NCBI RefSeq assembly: GCF_029223485.1
Contig: NZ_JARHTP010000014.1
Location: forward strand, 225,817 to 289,816
Source of the DNA: Streptomyces coacervatus
GTDB lineage: Bacteria; Actinomycetota; Actinomycetes; Streptomycetales; Streptomycetaceae
Direction of reading: 5' to 3'
DNA length: 64,000 nucleotides
Part shown: in pieces, positions 34,206 through 42,900 of the stretch
How the letters are laid out: each line of letters starts with the position of its first letter
Numbering within the stretch: position 1 is the stretch's first letter
The notes under the pieces: generated by a model
The model's database searches: none
What the model was told of the DNA's origin: nothing
What the model saw: the letters and a program-made list of their open reading frames with translations, nothing else
Made by a program: the position numbers and the translations under genes

Positions 34206-34967
34206 TCAGACCTGGCGGCGATTCTTGCCGATGAGGTAGGCGATGCCCCATGCGGCGGCCGCGGCGACGACGAGGCCGAGGAGGTTGAGCCAGTCGACTC
34301 CGCCGTGGGCTTCGTCGTTCCACCAGGCCTTGGCGGGGAAAAAGGGCTCGGCCTCCAGCAGGGTCTTCAGGGACATGAACGACTGTTCCTTGACGATGAT
34401 GACCGGGAGGGCGTTGGCGTAGCCGAAGAAGGCGCCGAGCGCGGCGACGACGGCCCCGCCGATCCGGCCACCGTTGCTGTCGCGCCCGACCTTGCCGACC
34501 AGCGCGCCGACGACCGCTCCGTTGAGGACCGCGTGGGCGAAGTAGAGGACGTTGTCAGTGGTGTACGTCTGGTCCTTGTACGTGGCCGCGATGACGCCTG
34601 TGTAGAGCAGTGCGACGACGAAGGAGACGAGGAACCCGAGGAAGACCGCGCCGACCGGATTACCGGTCGGGTTCGGTTGCTGCCCGAAGGGGGGTGCCTG
34701 GAACGGCGGTGCGGGCTGCATCGGGTACGCCGGCTGCATCGGCGGCTGCCCCGGCACGGGCTGCGGTCCGCCGTACATCATCGGGGGCTGGCCGGGAACG
34801 GGTACGGGCCCGGCCTGCATCGGGGGCTGCTGAGGCGCGGACGGCGGCCCGAACCCCGGTGGCTGCTGGGGCGGCGGTGCGGGCTGCGCGTATGGGTTCG
34901 CGGGGTTCTGCGGTGGTTGTGGTGGCTGCGCAGGCTGCGGTGGCGGCTGGAACGGCGGCTGGCTCAT
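34206..34967 (-). CDS. Multi-pass membrane protein with Pro/Gln-rich N-terminus
   Basis: The 253-residue product starts at ATG 34967 behind GGGGAA. The first roughly 95 residues are Pro/Gln/Met-rich; four hydrophobic helices follow (including GAVFLGFLVSFVVALLYTGV and GAVVAALGAFFGYANALPVI, and one near the end). The final KNRRQV is basic, placing the C-terminus in the cytoplasm. It is the last gene of the minus-strand run led by the two-warhead toxin, 165 bases after the YrhB gene, so co-transcription is less certain. Function unknown. Confidence 0.65.
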   Translation of the reverse strand: MSQPPFQPPPQPAQPPQPPQNPANPYAQPAPPPQQPPGFGPPSAPQQPPMQAGPVPVPGQPPMMYGGPQPVPGQPPMQPAYPMQPAPPFQAPPFGQQPNPTGNPVGAVFLGFLVSFVVALLYTGVIAATYKDQTYTTDNVLYFAHAVLNGAVVGALVGKVGRDSNGGRIGGAVVAALGAFFGYANALPVIIVKEQSFMSLKTLLEAEPFFPAKAWWNDEAHGGVDWLNLLGLVVAAAAAWGIAYLIGKNRRQV

Positions 34968-35132
34968 GATTCCCCGTGGAGTCAATGGAGGTAACTGGCA
35001 AGAGCAGCAAATTATCAGTGAGATCAGGAGGGGTACGGCGGAGCTGGAGCGGGCCACGTGAAGGACGTCGAGGGGCAATACGGCCAGAAGCCGTCCACGC
35101 ACAGTTCGGTGATGCCTGCGTGGAGCCAGCGA

Positions 35133-35435
35133 TTACTGACGCTGCCTGCGGTACAGCGCGATGGCCGCCTCGGTCGGGTAGTTGGGGACGGTGACCGTCT
35201 CGCCGGTCTCCTTGGAGACCACGATCTTGCTGCCGCCGGGCGGAGCGGGCTGGGGTCGCCCGGCCGCGTCCGTGACCGGTGGAAACACCGCGTAGACCAG
35301 GTACCCGATGTCGAACTCCTCGACGCGCAGTTCGGCGGGGGTGCCGTCCGGCAGCTTGGGCTCTGCGTAACGGTCGCGGACGATGTCGAGGGCTTGCTCG
35401 GGGGTGGTCGGCGGGGGTGGGGTGGCCGAGGTCAC
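35133..35435 (-). CDS. YrhB-like small immunity protein
   Basis: The 100-residue product starts at GTG 35435. It shows the YrhB plan: helix PEQALDIVRDRYAEPKL, strand VEEFDIGYLVYAVFPP, then GGSKIVVSKETGETVTVPNY. The same pattern opens the 442-residue protein just upstream (EQALAVADRWLNPE, MQEFDLGWVVWAAS, CGVVDRRTGELTLWP), so they are related. In toxin loci these proteins act as antidotes. Confidence 0.65.
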   Translation of the reverse strand: MTSATPPPPTTPEQALDIVRDRYAEPKLPDGTPAELRVEEFDIGYLVYAVFPPVTDAAGRPQPAPPGGSKIVVSKETGETVTVPNYPTEAAIALYRRQRQ

Positions 35436-35511
35436 GGGGTCCTGTCCTCATCTCTGTCGGTTGCTGTCGGTTGCTGTCGGTTGCCGTCGAGGGGGATGTG
35501 CAGAGCGCCGC

Positions 35512-36840
35512 TCAGAACAACCCGTGCCACATCTGCTCGACGATCAGCGACCACCAGGTCTCGGCGTTGGCCAGCGTGGACGCGTCGATCGCCACCAACT
35601 GCTCCTGCAGTGCAGCCACTGCCGCGCCGGAGGCAACCGGATCCAGCCCCTGCATCCGCTGCCGTACCGTCGCGAGCAGCGCCAGCGAGCGGGCGAAGGC
35701 CGCGGTCGAGACGTTGACGTAGCGGCACTCGGCGGTGACTGGGTCCACGGCCCAGAGGGCGCCGAGGCCGTCCGGTTCCGTCGTACCGGGCAGACACTGC
35801 ACCGCGATGACCGAGACCCCGTCGAAGCCGATCCGGGACAGATGCGTCAGGGCGCCGATCTGCTCCTCGCCGGCCGGGCTGCGGCGCTCGCGCAGATTCG
35901 TGGCGACGTCGGTGAACAGACCGCCGCGCGGAGGGCCGTCGGGCCGGTCCGCGGTGAAGAAGAGGGGAAGGTCGGCGGGGAGCCCCGCCCAGGTGAGCGT
36001 CGACTTGGTGGTCTCGGGCAGCGGGCTGTCCGCGATGTCGTCGGCGTCGTAGCGGCGTACGCCGTTCTCGCCGAAGGCCTCCACGAGGTGGCGGCCGAGG
36101 GCCACGTCCCTCATCGGCTCCGCGGGCGTCACCTGAGCAGGCGCCGGGACACGGTGCGGGCGGGGCGGCAGCTCCTGACCCGCCATCCGGTGCAACATCT
36201 CGACCTGTCCGATCAGCGCCGCGACACCCTCCGCGCGCTCCTCGGGGCGGGCTCCGTAGGCCTGTGAGCAGGAGACCTCGGCGTTCGGGAAGGAATTGAG
36301 AAGTTCGGCGGTGTAACCCCCGGGGAGCAGGGCGGCCCGCAGATCGGTGTGGATGGCGACGACATTGTCCACGGGCACGTTCATCCGCCGCAGCTCGGCC
36401 CACGCCTGGTGCTCGGCCGGAGGCAGGCCCGGACCGGAGTTGCGGAAGAGGGTGGTCTCCTCGCCGCTCGCCGGGTCGACGTAGGTGAAGACCGCGGTGT
36501 TGCCGGGGCCGGTGACCGGAGGGGCACCCTCGGACGCGTGCCCACCCTGTACCGCGCCACCGTGCTTCTGCCGGTACAGCTGTACGACCTCGTCGACCGG
36601 CACCGACGGCCAGAGCGTCAGCTCGCCGGTACGGCGGTCCACGACCCCGCACCCGTCGCCCGTCCCGGCGGCCGGCCGGCGCTCCCCGGTCACCGGGTCG
36701 CGCTCGGCTTCCGCGGACGCGGCCCACACCACCCAGCCCAGGTCGAACTCCTGCATCCGCACCTCGCGCTGCGGCCGTGCCGACCCTTCAGGGTTGAGCC
36801 AACGGTCAGCGACGGCGAGCGCCTGCTCCTGGCTGGTCAC
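35512..36840 (-). CDS. Fusion of YrhB-like, inactive deaminase-like and SUKH-4-like domains
   Basis: The 442-residue product starts at GTG 36840 with AAGGAG 8 bases upstream. Residues 1-90 are YrhB-like. About 140-205 resembles the XOO_2897-type deaminase fold (VVAIHTDLRAALLPGGYTAE, then FPNAEVSCSQAYG), but the PC and second Cys of the zinc site (normally ELEPC..PGGYC) are replaced (DLRAA..PGGYT), so it is probably catalytically dead. From about 245 to the end the pattern (LPETTKSTLTWAGLPADLPL, FFTA) fits SUKH-4 immunity proteins. A cytoplasmic antidote is likely; the deaminase-like middle might bind the toxin's target or partner. Confidence 0.65.
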   Translation of the reverse strand: MTSQEQALAVADRWLNPEGSARPQREVRMQEFDLGWVVWAASAEAERDPVTGERRPAAGTGDGCGVVDRRTGELTLWPSVPVDEVVQLYRQKHGGAVQGGHASEGAPPVTGPGNTAVFTYVDPASGEETTLFRNSGPGLPPAEHQAWAELRRMNVPVDNVVAIHTDLRAALLPGGYTAELLNSFPNAEVSCSQAYGARPEERAEGVAALIGQVEMLHRMAGQELPPRPHRVPAPAQVTPAEPMRDVALGRHLVEAFGENGVRRYDADDIADSPLPETTKSTLTWAGLPADLPLFFTADRPDGPPRGGLFTDVATNLRERRSPAGEEQIGALTHLSRIGFDGVSVIAVQCLPGTTEPDGLGALWAVDPVTAECRYVNVSTAAFARSLALLATVRQRMQGLDPVASGAAVAALQEQLVAIDASTLANAETWWSLIVEQMWHGLF

Positions 36841-36927
36841 TGGGAGGCTCCTTCGAGGTGGTCGGTCGAGCTGATGCCGAGCTGATGAGGAAGGCATGAG
36901 GGCGTGGGAAAGACGTCTGGCATGCGG

Positions 36928-38871
36928 TTACGAGGTTATCGCCGGGGTCACCGGGCGGATGCGCAGAGCCTTCGCCCCGCGCTCGGTAGCGACGACAAGG
37001 ATGCCGTCGGGGGACATGTCGGCGGAGGTGAACGGGACGTCGGAGACCAGCGCGGCCACGACCTCCTCGCTCGCCCGGTCCCACACGCGAAGGTAGTCCG
37101 CGCCACGGCTCAGCCCCAGCGGGGACGCGGCACGCTCCTCCTGAGACGGTCGCAGGATCTGCCCGAGGTCCGTGTCGCCGGGGTCGTCCGGCGGTACGAG
37201 GCCGCGCACGAGCACCGCGGACCCGCTCCCCTCGCCTTCCGTGTCCATCGGGCGCGCGCCGGGAGTGGCCGGTGGTACGACGAGCGCCGCCACGCGGGTC
37301 GCCGGCCCCTCGGCCCGGGGCAGGCTGCCGACCGTCACATCACTGACGCCGGCGACGGGCAGGCTCCACAGGGTCTGCCAGGGCAGTTCGAGGCCGAGCC
37401 GGTGCAGGGCGTCGGCGTACTCGGGCAGCCCGTCCTCGACGAACGCCGTCTCCAGCAGCGCGGCACGCCACAGCTCGGAGAGCTCGTTGCGGGTCAGCAG
37501 GGGCGCGGCACGTAGATAGGTACGGGCCGGAGCCCCCAGCTCCTCCACCGGGACGACTTCGACGGCCGCTCGCAGCGTCACCGGGTCGGCGTGGACGAAC
37601 AGCCCCGGGTCGGTGAGGAGTTGCGGGAGCAGCCCCGCTTCCAGGGTGTGACCGGCGATGTGGTCGCGGACGTAGGGATCGGCCCTGCTCCAGTCCTGGT
37701 CCGGCACGGCCTCCAGCAGCGCCATCGCGATCCGGGTCTGGGCGGCGCGGACGTTCGGCAGGCCGGCTCGGATCTCGTCGCCGAGGGCGGGATGCATCAG
37801 CCGGAGCAGCGTGCGCCTGCCGCCCTCGGCGCCGTCTCCGCCGGTCTTCTCCTCCACGGGCCGGACGAACGGCCCGGCCAGCGGCACACCGTCCGCGATG
37901 ACCTGGCTCATGTCCTGCCCGGCGACCGCGCTCGCCAGCCGCGGCCACAGCTGGACCGGCAGGCCGTCGGCCTCGGCCAGGGCGAGCGGGGCCAGTATCA
38001 GCCGCAGGGTCAGCGGGTCGGTACCGAGCCGCCGGGCGTGCAGGTCGAGTGCCTCGCCGACGGAGGCCGGCAACTGGCTCTCGTCGGCCGGGTCGAAGCC
38101 ATCGGGAGCGGCGAGCACGCTCTGGACGGCGAGCTGCACGACCAGCGGGCTGGTGCCGGCCCGGCGCCCGATGGCCGTGGCCAGGGCGCGCCGGGCGGCC
38201 GGGTCGTCGGTGAACGCCTGCTCCACGCCGGCGAACCGAGGACTCAGCGCCGCCTCCGCGTGCCGTACGAGCCCTTCCGGATCAGCCCACTCCGGCGCGT
38301 CGAGGTCGATGATCTGCACCGCGCCCGCCGGCAGACCCTCGGCCAGTTCGGCGACGAGATGCCGCGGCAGCTCGGCCACGAGACGGACTTCGTCGAGGGC
38401 GGCGAGCGGCTTGAGCACCTCGCGTACCAGCACGGAGGGTTCGTCCGTGTGCCGGACCGGGCCCGCCTGGTCCGTGTCCAGAACCACGAGTGACACGGGT
38501 TCGCCGACGTCCGCCAGCTGCGCGTATACGTCCTCACTGAGGTCCGTCGCCAGCTCGTAGTGATCAGCGAGGGCCCACAGGAACTGCTGTGCGGTCAGTC
38601 CGCGTGCGTTCGCCGCGGCCGGCGCGGGCAGTGCGGGCGGAACGGTCGACGGGTCCAGCCGACCGAGATCGAGCCGCCCCCGCGCCTGAGGATCGCAGAG
38701 CATCAGGAACCCGGTGAGCAGCCGTGAGCGGCCACTGCCGGAATCACCCGTCACGGCCAGCACACGGGGCGCCCCCGGGCCTGCCGCGCGCCAGGCGGCC
38801 AGCGCGCGCAGGGCGTTGGTGCGGCCGCCTATGTGCGGGTGCGGGGTGTGGCCGTCGGTCGACTCGGTCAT
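36928..38871 (-). CDS. P-loop NTPase (AAA/STAND-like) in the toxin operon
   Basis: The 647-residue protein has a Walker A motif (TGDSGSGRSRLL) near residue 40 and a hydrophobic strand SLVVLDTDQ consistent with Walker B. A helical middle follows, and the C-terminus ends with WD-repeat-like strands (YLRVWDRASEEVVAALVSDV, MSPDGILVVATERG). This P-loop, helical array and propeller-piece plan resembles STAND-type regulators. No toxin motif is seen. It lies between the HEAT-like gene (23 bases) and the SUKH-4 fusion (87 bases) and is transcribed with them. It may sense or control toxin activity, by context. Confidence 0.65.
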   Translation of the reverse strand: MTESTDGHTPHPHIGGRTNALRALAAWRAAGPGAPRVLAVTGDSGSGRSRLLTGFLMLCDPQARGRLDLGRLDPSTVPPALPAPAAANARGLTAQQFLWALADHYELATDLSEDVYAQLADVGEPVSLVVLDTDQAGPVRHTDEPSVLVREVLKPLAALDEVRLVAELPRHLVAELAEGLPAGAVQIIDLDAPEWADPEGLVRHAEAALSPRFAGVEQAFTDDPAARRALATAIGRRAGTSPLVVQLAVQSVLAAPDGFDPADESQLPASVGEALDLHARRLGTDPLTLRLILAPLALAEADGLPVQLWPRLASAVAGQDMSQVIADGVPLAGPFVRPVEEKTGGDGAEGGRRTLLRLMHPALGDEIRAGLPNVRAAQTRIAMALLEAVPDQDWSRADPYVRDHIAGHTLEAGLLPQLLTDPGLFVHADPVTLRAAVEVVPVEELGAPARTYLRAAPLLTRNELSELWRAALLETAFVEDGLPEYADALHRLGLELPWQTLWSLPVAGVSDVTVGSLPRAEGPATRVAALVVPPATPGARPMDTEGEGSGSAVLVRGLVPPDDPGDTDLGQILRPSQEERAASPLGLSRGADYLRVWDRASEEVVAALVSDVPFTSADMSPDGILVVATERGAKALRIRPVTPAITS

Positions 38872-38894
38872 GGATTTCCGTCCTGCTCCGGGCT

Positions 38895-39905
38895 TCAGAT
38901 GGGGAGAGCGCCCTTGAAGCGGGTGTTGGGTACGTCGGGGTGGGTGGTGGCGAGCCAGCCGTGGCCGTGGATGTATTTCGCGCGATGGGGGCCGGTATGC
39001 ACCGAGAGGTTGTCGGCGGCCGTGTCGGCGCTGGGAACACCTTCGGCATACGTCTCGGCCTCTTCCTCGTCGATGGGGTCCTCCATGTACGAGACCTCGA
39101 AGGGCAGTGGGTCCCCTTCGAACTGCGGGTAGGCGTACGTACCGAAACTGCGCACCGTGTGACCGTCACGGGCGACGTACCAGCTGTCGGAGGAGTTGTA
39201 GGGGTCGAGCACGTAGAAGTGAGCCTCGCCGCATGCCTCGCTGAGTTCCTTGGCCAACCGGAAGCCGTCCAGCTCGTCGAGGAACGAATTGCCCCACAGC
39301 ATGCGCCAGTTCTTGATCGGCCCGTCTGCCCGCCAGTTCTCGATCCCCGGGGTGATGAAGACCCGGTAGGCCCTCTGCGTCTTGCCGTGGGCGTCCTGGA
39401 AGTCCAGGGAGTCGGTCGCCCGGGTGGCAGCCTCTACACCCATGATGCTGGTGGCCGGCCGGACGTCGTGCAGACCGAGAGCGGCTACGGCGTCCTCCAG
39501 CCGGTCGTCGGGGAAGGCCAGCCAACGACCGGCCTCCGAGGGAGTGTCCACCCGGAGTTCGTTCAGAATCTTGATGCGCACGAGGCGTTCCACGGCACGC
39601 CGGTCGACTTCGTCGAGCGCGTCCGCGCCACCCAGGTTGACCAGGATCTCAAGGGCACTGTTGCGCAGCCGACCGGGGCCCGCACGCCGGATCTCCCGGA
39701 GGCGCGGGAGCGCCTGGTCGCCCAGGCGCTCGATGATGGGCTGGACGTAACGCTTGGGGCTCCTCGGCCGTCGGTCGACGGTGTACGGCAGGAGCTGGTC
39801 GATGCCCTCGGGCCCCAGTGCGATCAGGGCGTCCCTCGCCGCGTTGCCGACGGCGCGGTCCCTGGCCGAGAGGTCCTGAACGAGGGCGTCAATGGTTTCT
39901 GGCAT
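38895..39905 (-). CDS. HEAT-like protein downstream of the two-warhead toxin, candidate immunity protein
   Basis: The 336-residue product has helical repeats in its first third (ARDALIALGPEGIDQLLPY, RLGDQALPRLREIRRA, NSALEILVNLGG) like HEAT/Armadillo units, and a beta-rich C-terminal half (HFYVLDPYNSSDSWYVARDG). It starts 24 bases after the toxin gene ends, the usual place of a cognate antidote. ATG 39905 is preferred to GTG 39911 because AGG lies 8 bases upstream. No secretion signal is present, so it stays in the cytoplasm. Confidence 0.65.
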   Translation of the reverse strand: MPETIDALVQDLSARDRAVGNAARDALIALGPEGIDQLLPYTVDRRPRSPKRYVQPIIERLGDQALPRLREIRRAGPGRLRNSALEILVNLGGADALDEVDRRAVERLVRIKILNELRVDTPSEAGRWLAFPDDRLEDAVAALGLHDVRPATSIMGVEAATRATDSLDFQDAHGKTQRAYRVFITPGIENWRADGPIKNWRMLWGNSFLDELDGFRLAKELSEACGEAHFYVLDPYNSSDSWYVARDGHTVRSFGTYAYPQFEGDPLPFEVSYMEDPIDEEEAETYAEGVPSADTAADNLSVHTGPHRAKYIHGHGWLATTHPDVPNTRFKGALPI

Positions 39906-39929
39906 GGGCACAGCCTAGTTCTGGTCCAG

Positions 39930-42900
39930 TCACTTCTTCAGGGCGGGCAGGATTGTCTCCCAGGTTTCCTTGAGCGCATCGATGTGTCGATCAAACTCAG
40001 CGGTAATGGCTTTCTCCTCAAGGGTTCTGGTCTCTTTGCGCTGGGCATTCAGCTCTTTGGTTATTTCATCGACGAGTTTCTTGCCGGAGGTTCCTTCGAG
40101 TCTCTTCAGTGCCTTCGCGAGGCGTTCATCATCGTCCTTGTAGCGCTCGCTCCACTGCTCTGTCATGTGCTCCTTGATCTTGTCGTCCGGCATGTCTGCC
40201 AGTTTCTCCAGCGTTTCCTCCCTCTCGTCGAGCATCTTCTGGCGGATGGCGACGCCCACGGGGTCGTCTCGGTAGGTGGTGCTGTAATGGATGGGAACGC
40301 CATGGAAGCGGTCGTCCAAGAGGACTTTGGAGCACTTCATGTGACCCTCGCCCTGTCCACAGGGCTCACGTTCGGTGTACAGCCCCAATGGCGTGTACTT
40401 CGTGGCCTCGGGGTCCATCCGCTGGAGCCACTGCAGCAGATGCTTCTCCGAATGGCGTGGTTGAACGCCCGGCAGTTTCTGGTTGGCGGGAACGGACGAG
40501 TCCACGACATAGGTGACTTCATGGTCCGGGGGCGGCCCCTGCACTTCCAGCACAGCGAAGTTCTTGCCGCTGAAGTCCGGCCCGTTCCGTCTGACTTTTG
40601 CTGCCTCATCGGACGGAAGCTTCTTGAAGGCGGCCTTCTTGAAGAGCTGGTTCATTGCCATTCGGTGTAGTCGTACGCCGAGTGACTCCTTGGAAATCTT
40701 GGCGCCCCGGTCCGGAGTTTTCGGTGCCGGATCGCCCTCGTTCTCGCCTCGGTAGGGGTGGTTTATCCGCTCCGGGTTGGCGCCCACGCTGTGCTGCTGG
40801 TGGAAGGCGAGGCTGAGCCGGGCAAGTGAAGCCACGGCCGCCTGCTGCTCTCCCCGCGAAAGCCGATCGAACCCGTCCAGTTGCTGGCTGAGCTGAGCCC
40901 TGGTGAAGCTTCGTGGGCCGTCGGGGTTGGGATGCGGGCTGTCTCCGGAGGTCGCCCGCAGTACGTTCGTGAGTTCGCCCGAATCCGCCCACCGGCTGAG
41001 GCTGTCGTGTACCCGGTCCAACTCGACCCTGTGGACGTTTCGGTGCTGACGCAGCTCGTTCTGCAGTGCGTCGGGCTCGATGCCGTATTCCCTGGAGTTC
41101 TTGATTTCAGGGTCCGCATGCGTGCGCGACGTGTCGCTGTCCGGGCCGTCCTCAGTGACACGGTGGCTCTCGTCCGAGGTGTCACTGTCACCTCGGTCGT
41201 GAGGATCGGAGTAGGGGCTGTCGGCGTGGTCCTCCGTGTTGTCCTTGCTCGCACCTGGAGATTCGGGCCCGGCGGGGGTCTCCGTCCTCGCGGTCGGCTG
41301 CTCGGACTCCTTGTCGGGGGTGCGGGCCTGCTCGTCGGGGTGCGTTGCCTCGTCCGGGCGTGACTGCTTGTCCGGGGTGCGCTGCGTTTCTCCGGCCGGG
41401 CGGTGCTGCTCCGAGGGATGCTCGGCCGACTGCTGCGGCCGTTGATGCGGATCAGGTGTGCTGTCCGGCTCGGACGGAGAGCTGCTCTCGCTCTGGGGCC
41501 GGACGTTCTCGTCCCGGTGTTCGTCGCTCGTCGGGGTGGGCGACGAGTCCGTCGGGTTCGGGGGATTGACCGCCGTGTCGCTGCCGTCGCCCTGCTTCGG
41601 AGTGTCGCCCGAAAGGTCGTTCTGCGGATTCTGGCTGCCCTCGGGTTGCCCGTTGCTCTCGGAGTTCTCCGACTGGGACTCCCCGCCGTTCTGGCTGTCC
41701 GACTCGCCGTTCTTGCTCTCCGATCCCTCGGCATGCGGCTGGCTGGTGTCGATCGGGTTCCGGTCGGCGTCCAGCGGGATGTGCCAGACGTGCGCCGCCT
41801 GGTCGATGTGCAGGGGCTGGCTGCTGACCTGCCCGCTCTGGGTGTCGACCCAGACGATGTTGCCGTTGTGGTTGACGACGTTGAAGGCGTGGCCGCCTCC
41901 GCCGGGCCAGTCGACCTGGACGATGGCCGCCGAGCCGGGGCCGGCCTGCTGGAGGGTGTCGGCGATGTTGTTGGCCGTGTTGGGGTCGCCGCCGGGCCCG
42001 GCGTACGTGTGGGCGGCGCCCGTCCAGCGGATCTGGTTGTCGTTGGCGTTGTCCTCGGGGGACCAGAGGTCGGGCTTGCCGTTCGCATCGGTGTCGAGGG
42101 TGCGCGGCGCCGAGACCTGCGGGTTGCCGTACCAGGTCTCCAGGAACGAACGGGAGCAGTCGGCGCAGTTGTTGCTTCGGCCCGGGACGTTGACGCCGCC
42201 GTCGTTCTGGAGCTGGGACCAGTTGCCTTCGAACGGGTCGGGGTGACGCTGCGGGGTGCCGTCCTCGTTCCGCGGGACGGCGTCGTCCAGTGCCTGCTGG
42301 TCGGCGGCGTCCGGGTCGGTCAGGCCGCCCGGGTAGTGGTCCAGGTCGGAACGGATGTCCTGGAGGCTGTCCTGCTGCGGGTGGTGCGGTTGGTTGGAGT
42401 TGCCGGGGGTGGCCTGCGGCGAGCCCGGAGCATGCGGAGAGGCAGAGCCCGCCGCGTGCGACGGCGACGCCGAGGCACCCGGAGTGCGGATGACCGTGTG
42501 GACCGGGACCGGCGTCACCTGCTGGTGCTGTTGTTGCTGCGAGTTGCCGGGCGGGGTGTTCTGCGTCGGCGCGTTGGACTGCGAGGCCGGCTGCTGCGGA
42601 CCGTTGGGGGTGTTGGCCGTGCTGCCCGAGGGCTCCTGCGGTGGCCTGCCGGGAGGCGTCGTACCGGTGCTGCCGGGTGTGCCCTGCGCGGCGGGACCTG
42701 GCTGGTTCGCGGTCGAGGAGTTGGGGGAACGGCTGCTCGACGCCGAGGGGTTCGAGGTGCCGTTGTCCGACGTCGAGGTGCGGTCGGAGCCGGTGCCGGT
42801 GCCGGATCCGGAGTTGGAGTTGGCACTGGATCCGGAACCTGTGCTCGTCGAGGTGGAGGGCGTCGTCGTGGAGGTGCTGGAGGACGTCGACGGCGTCCTG

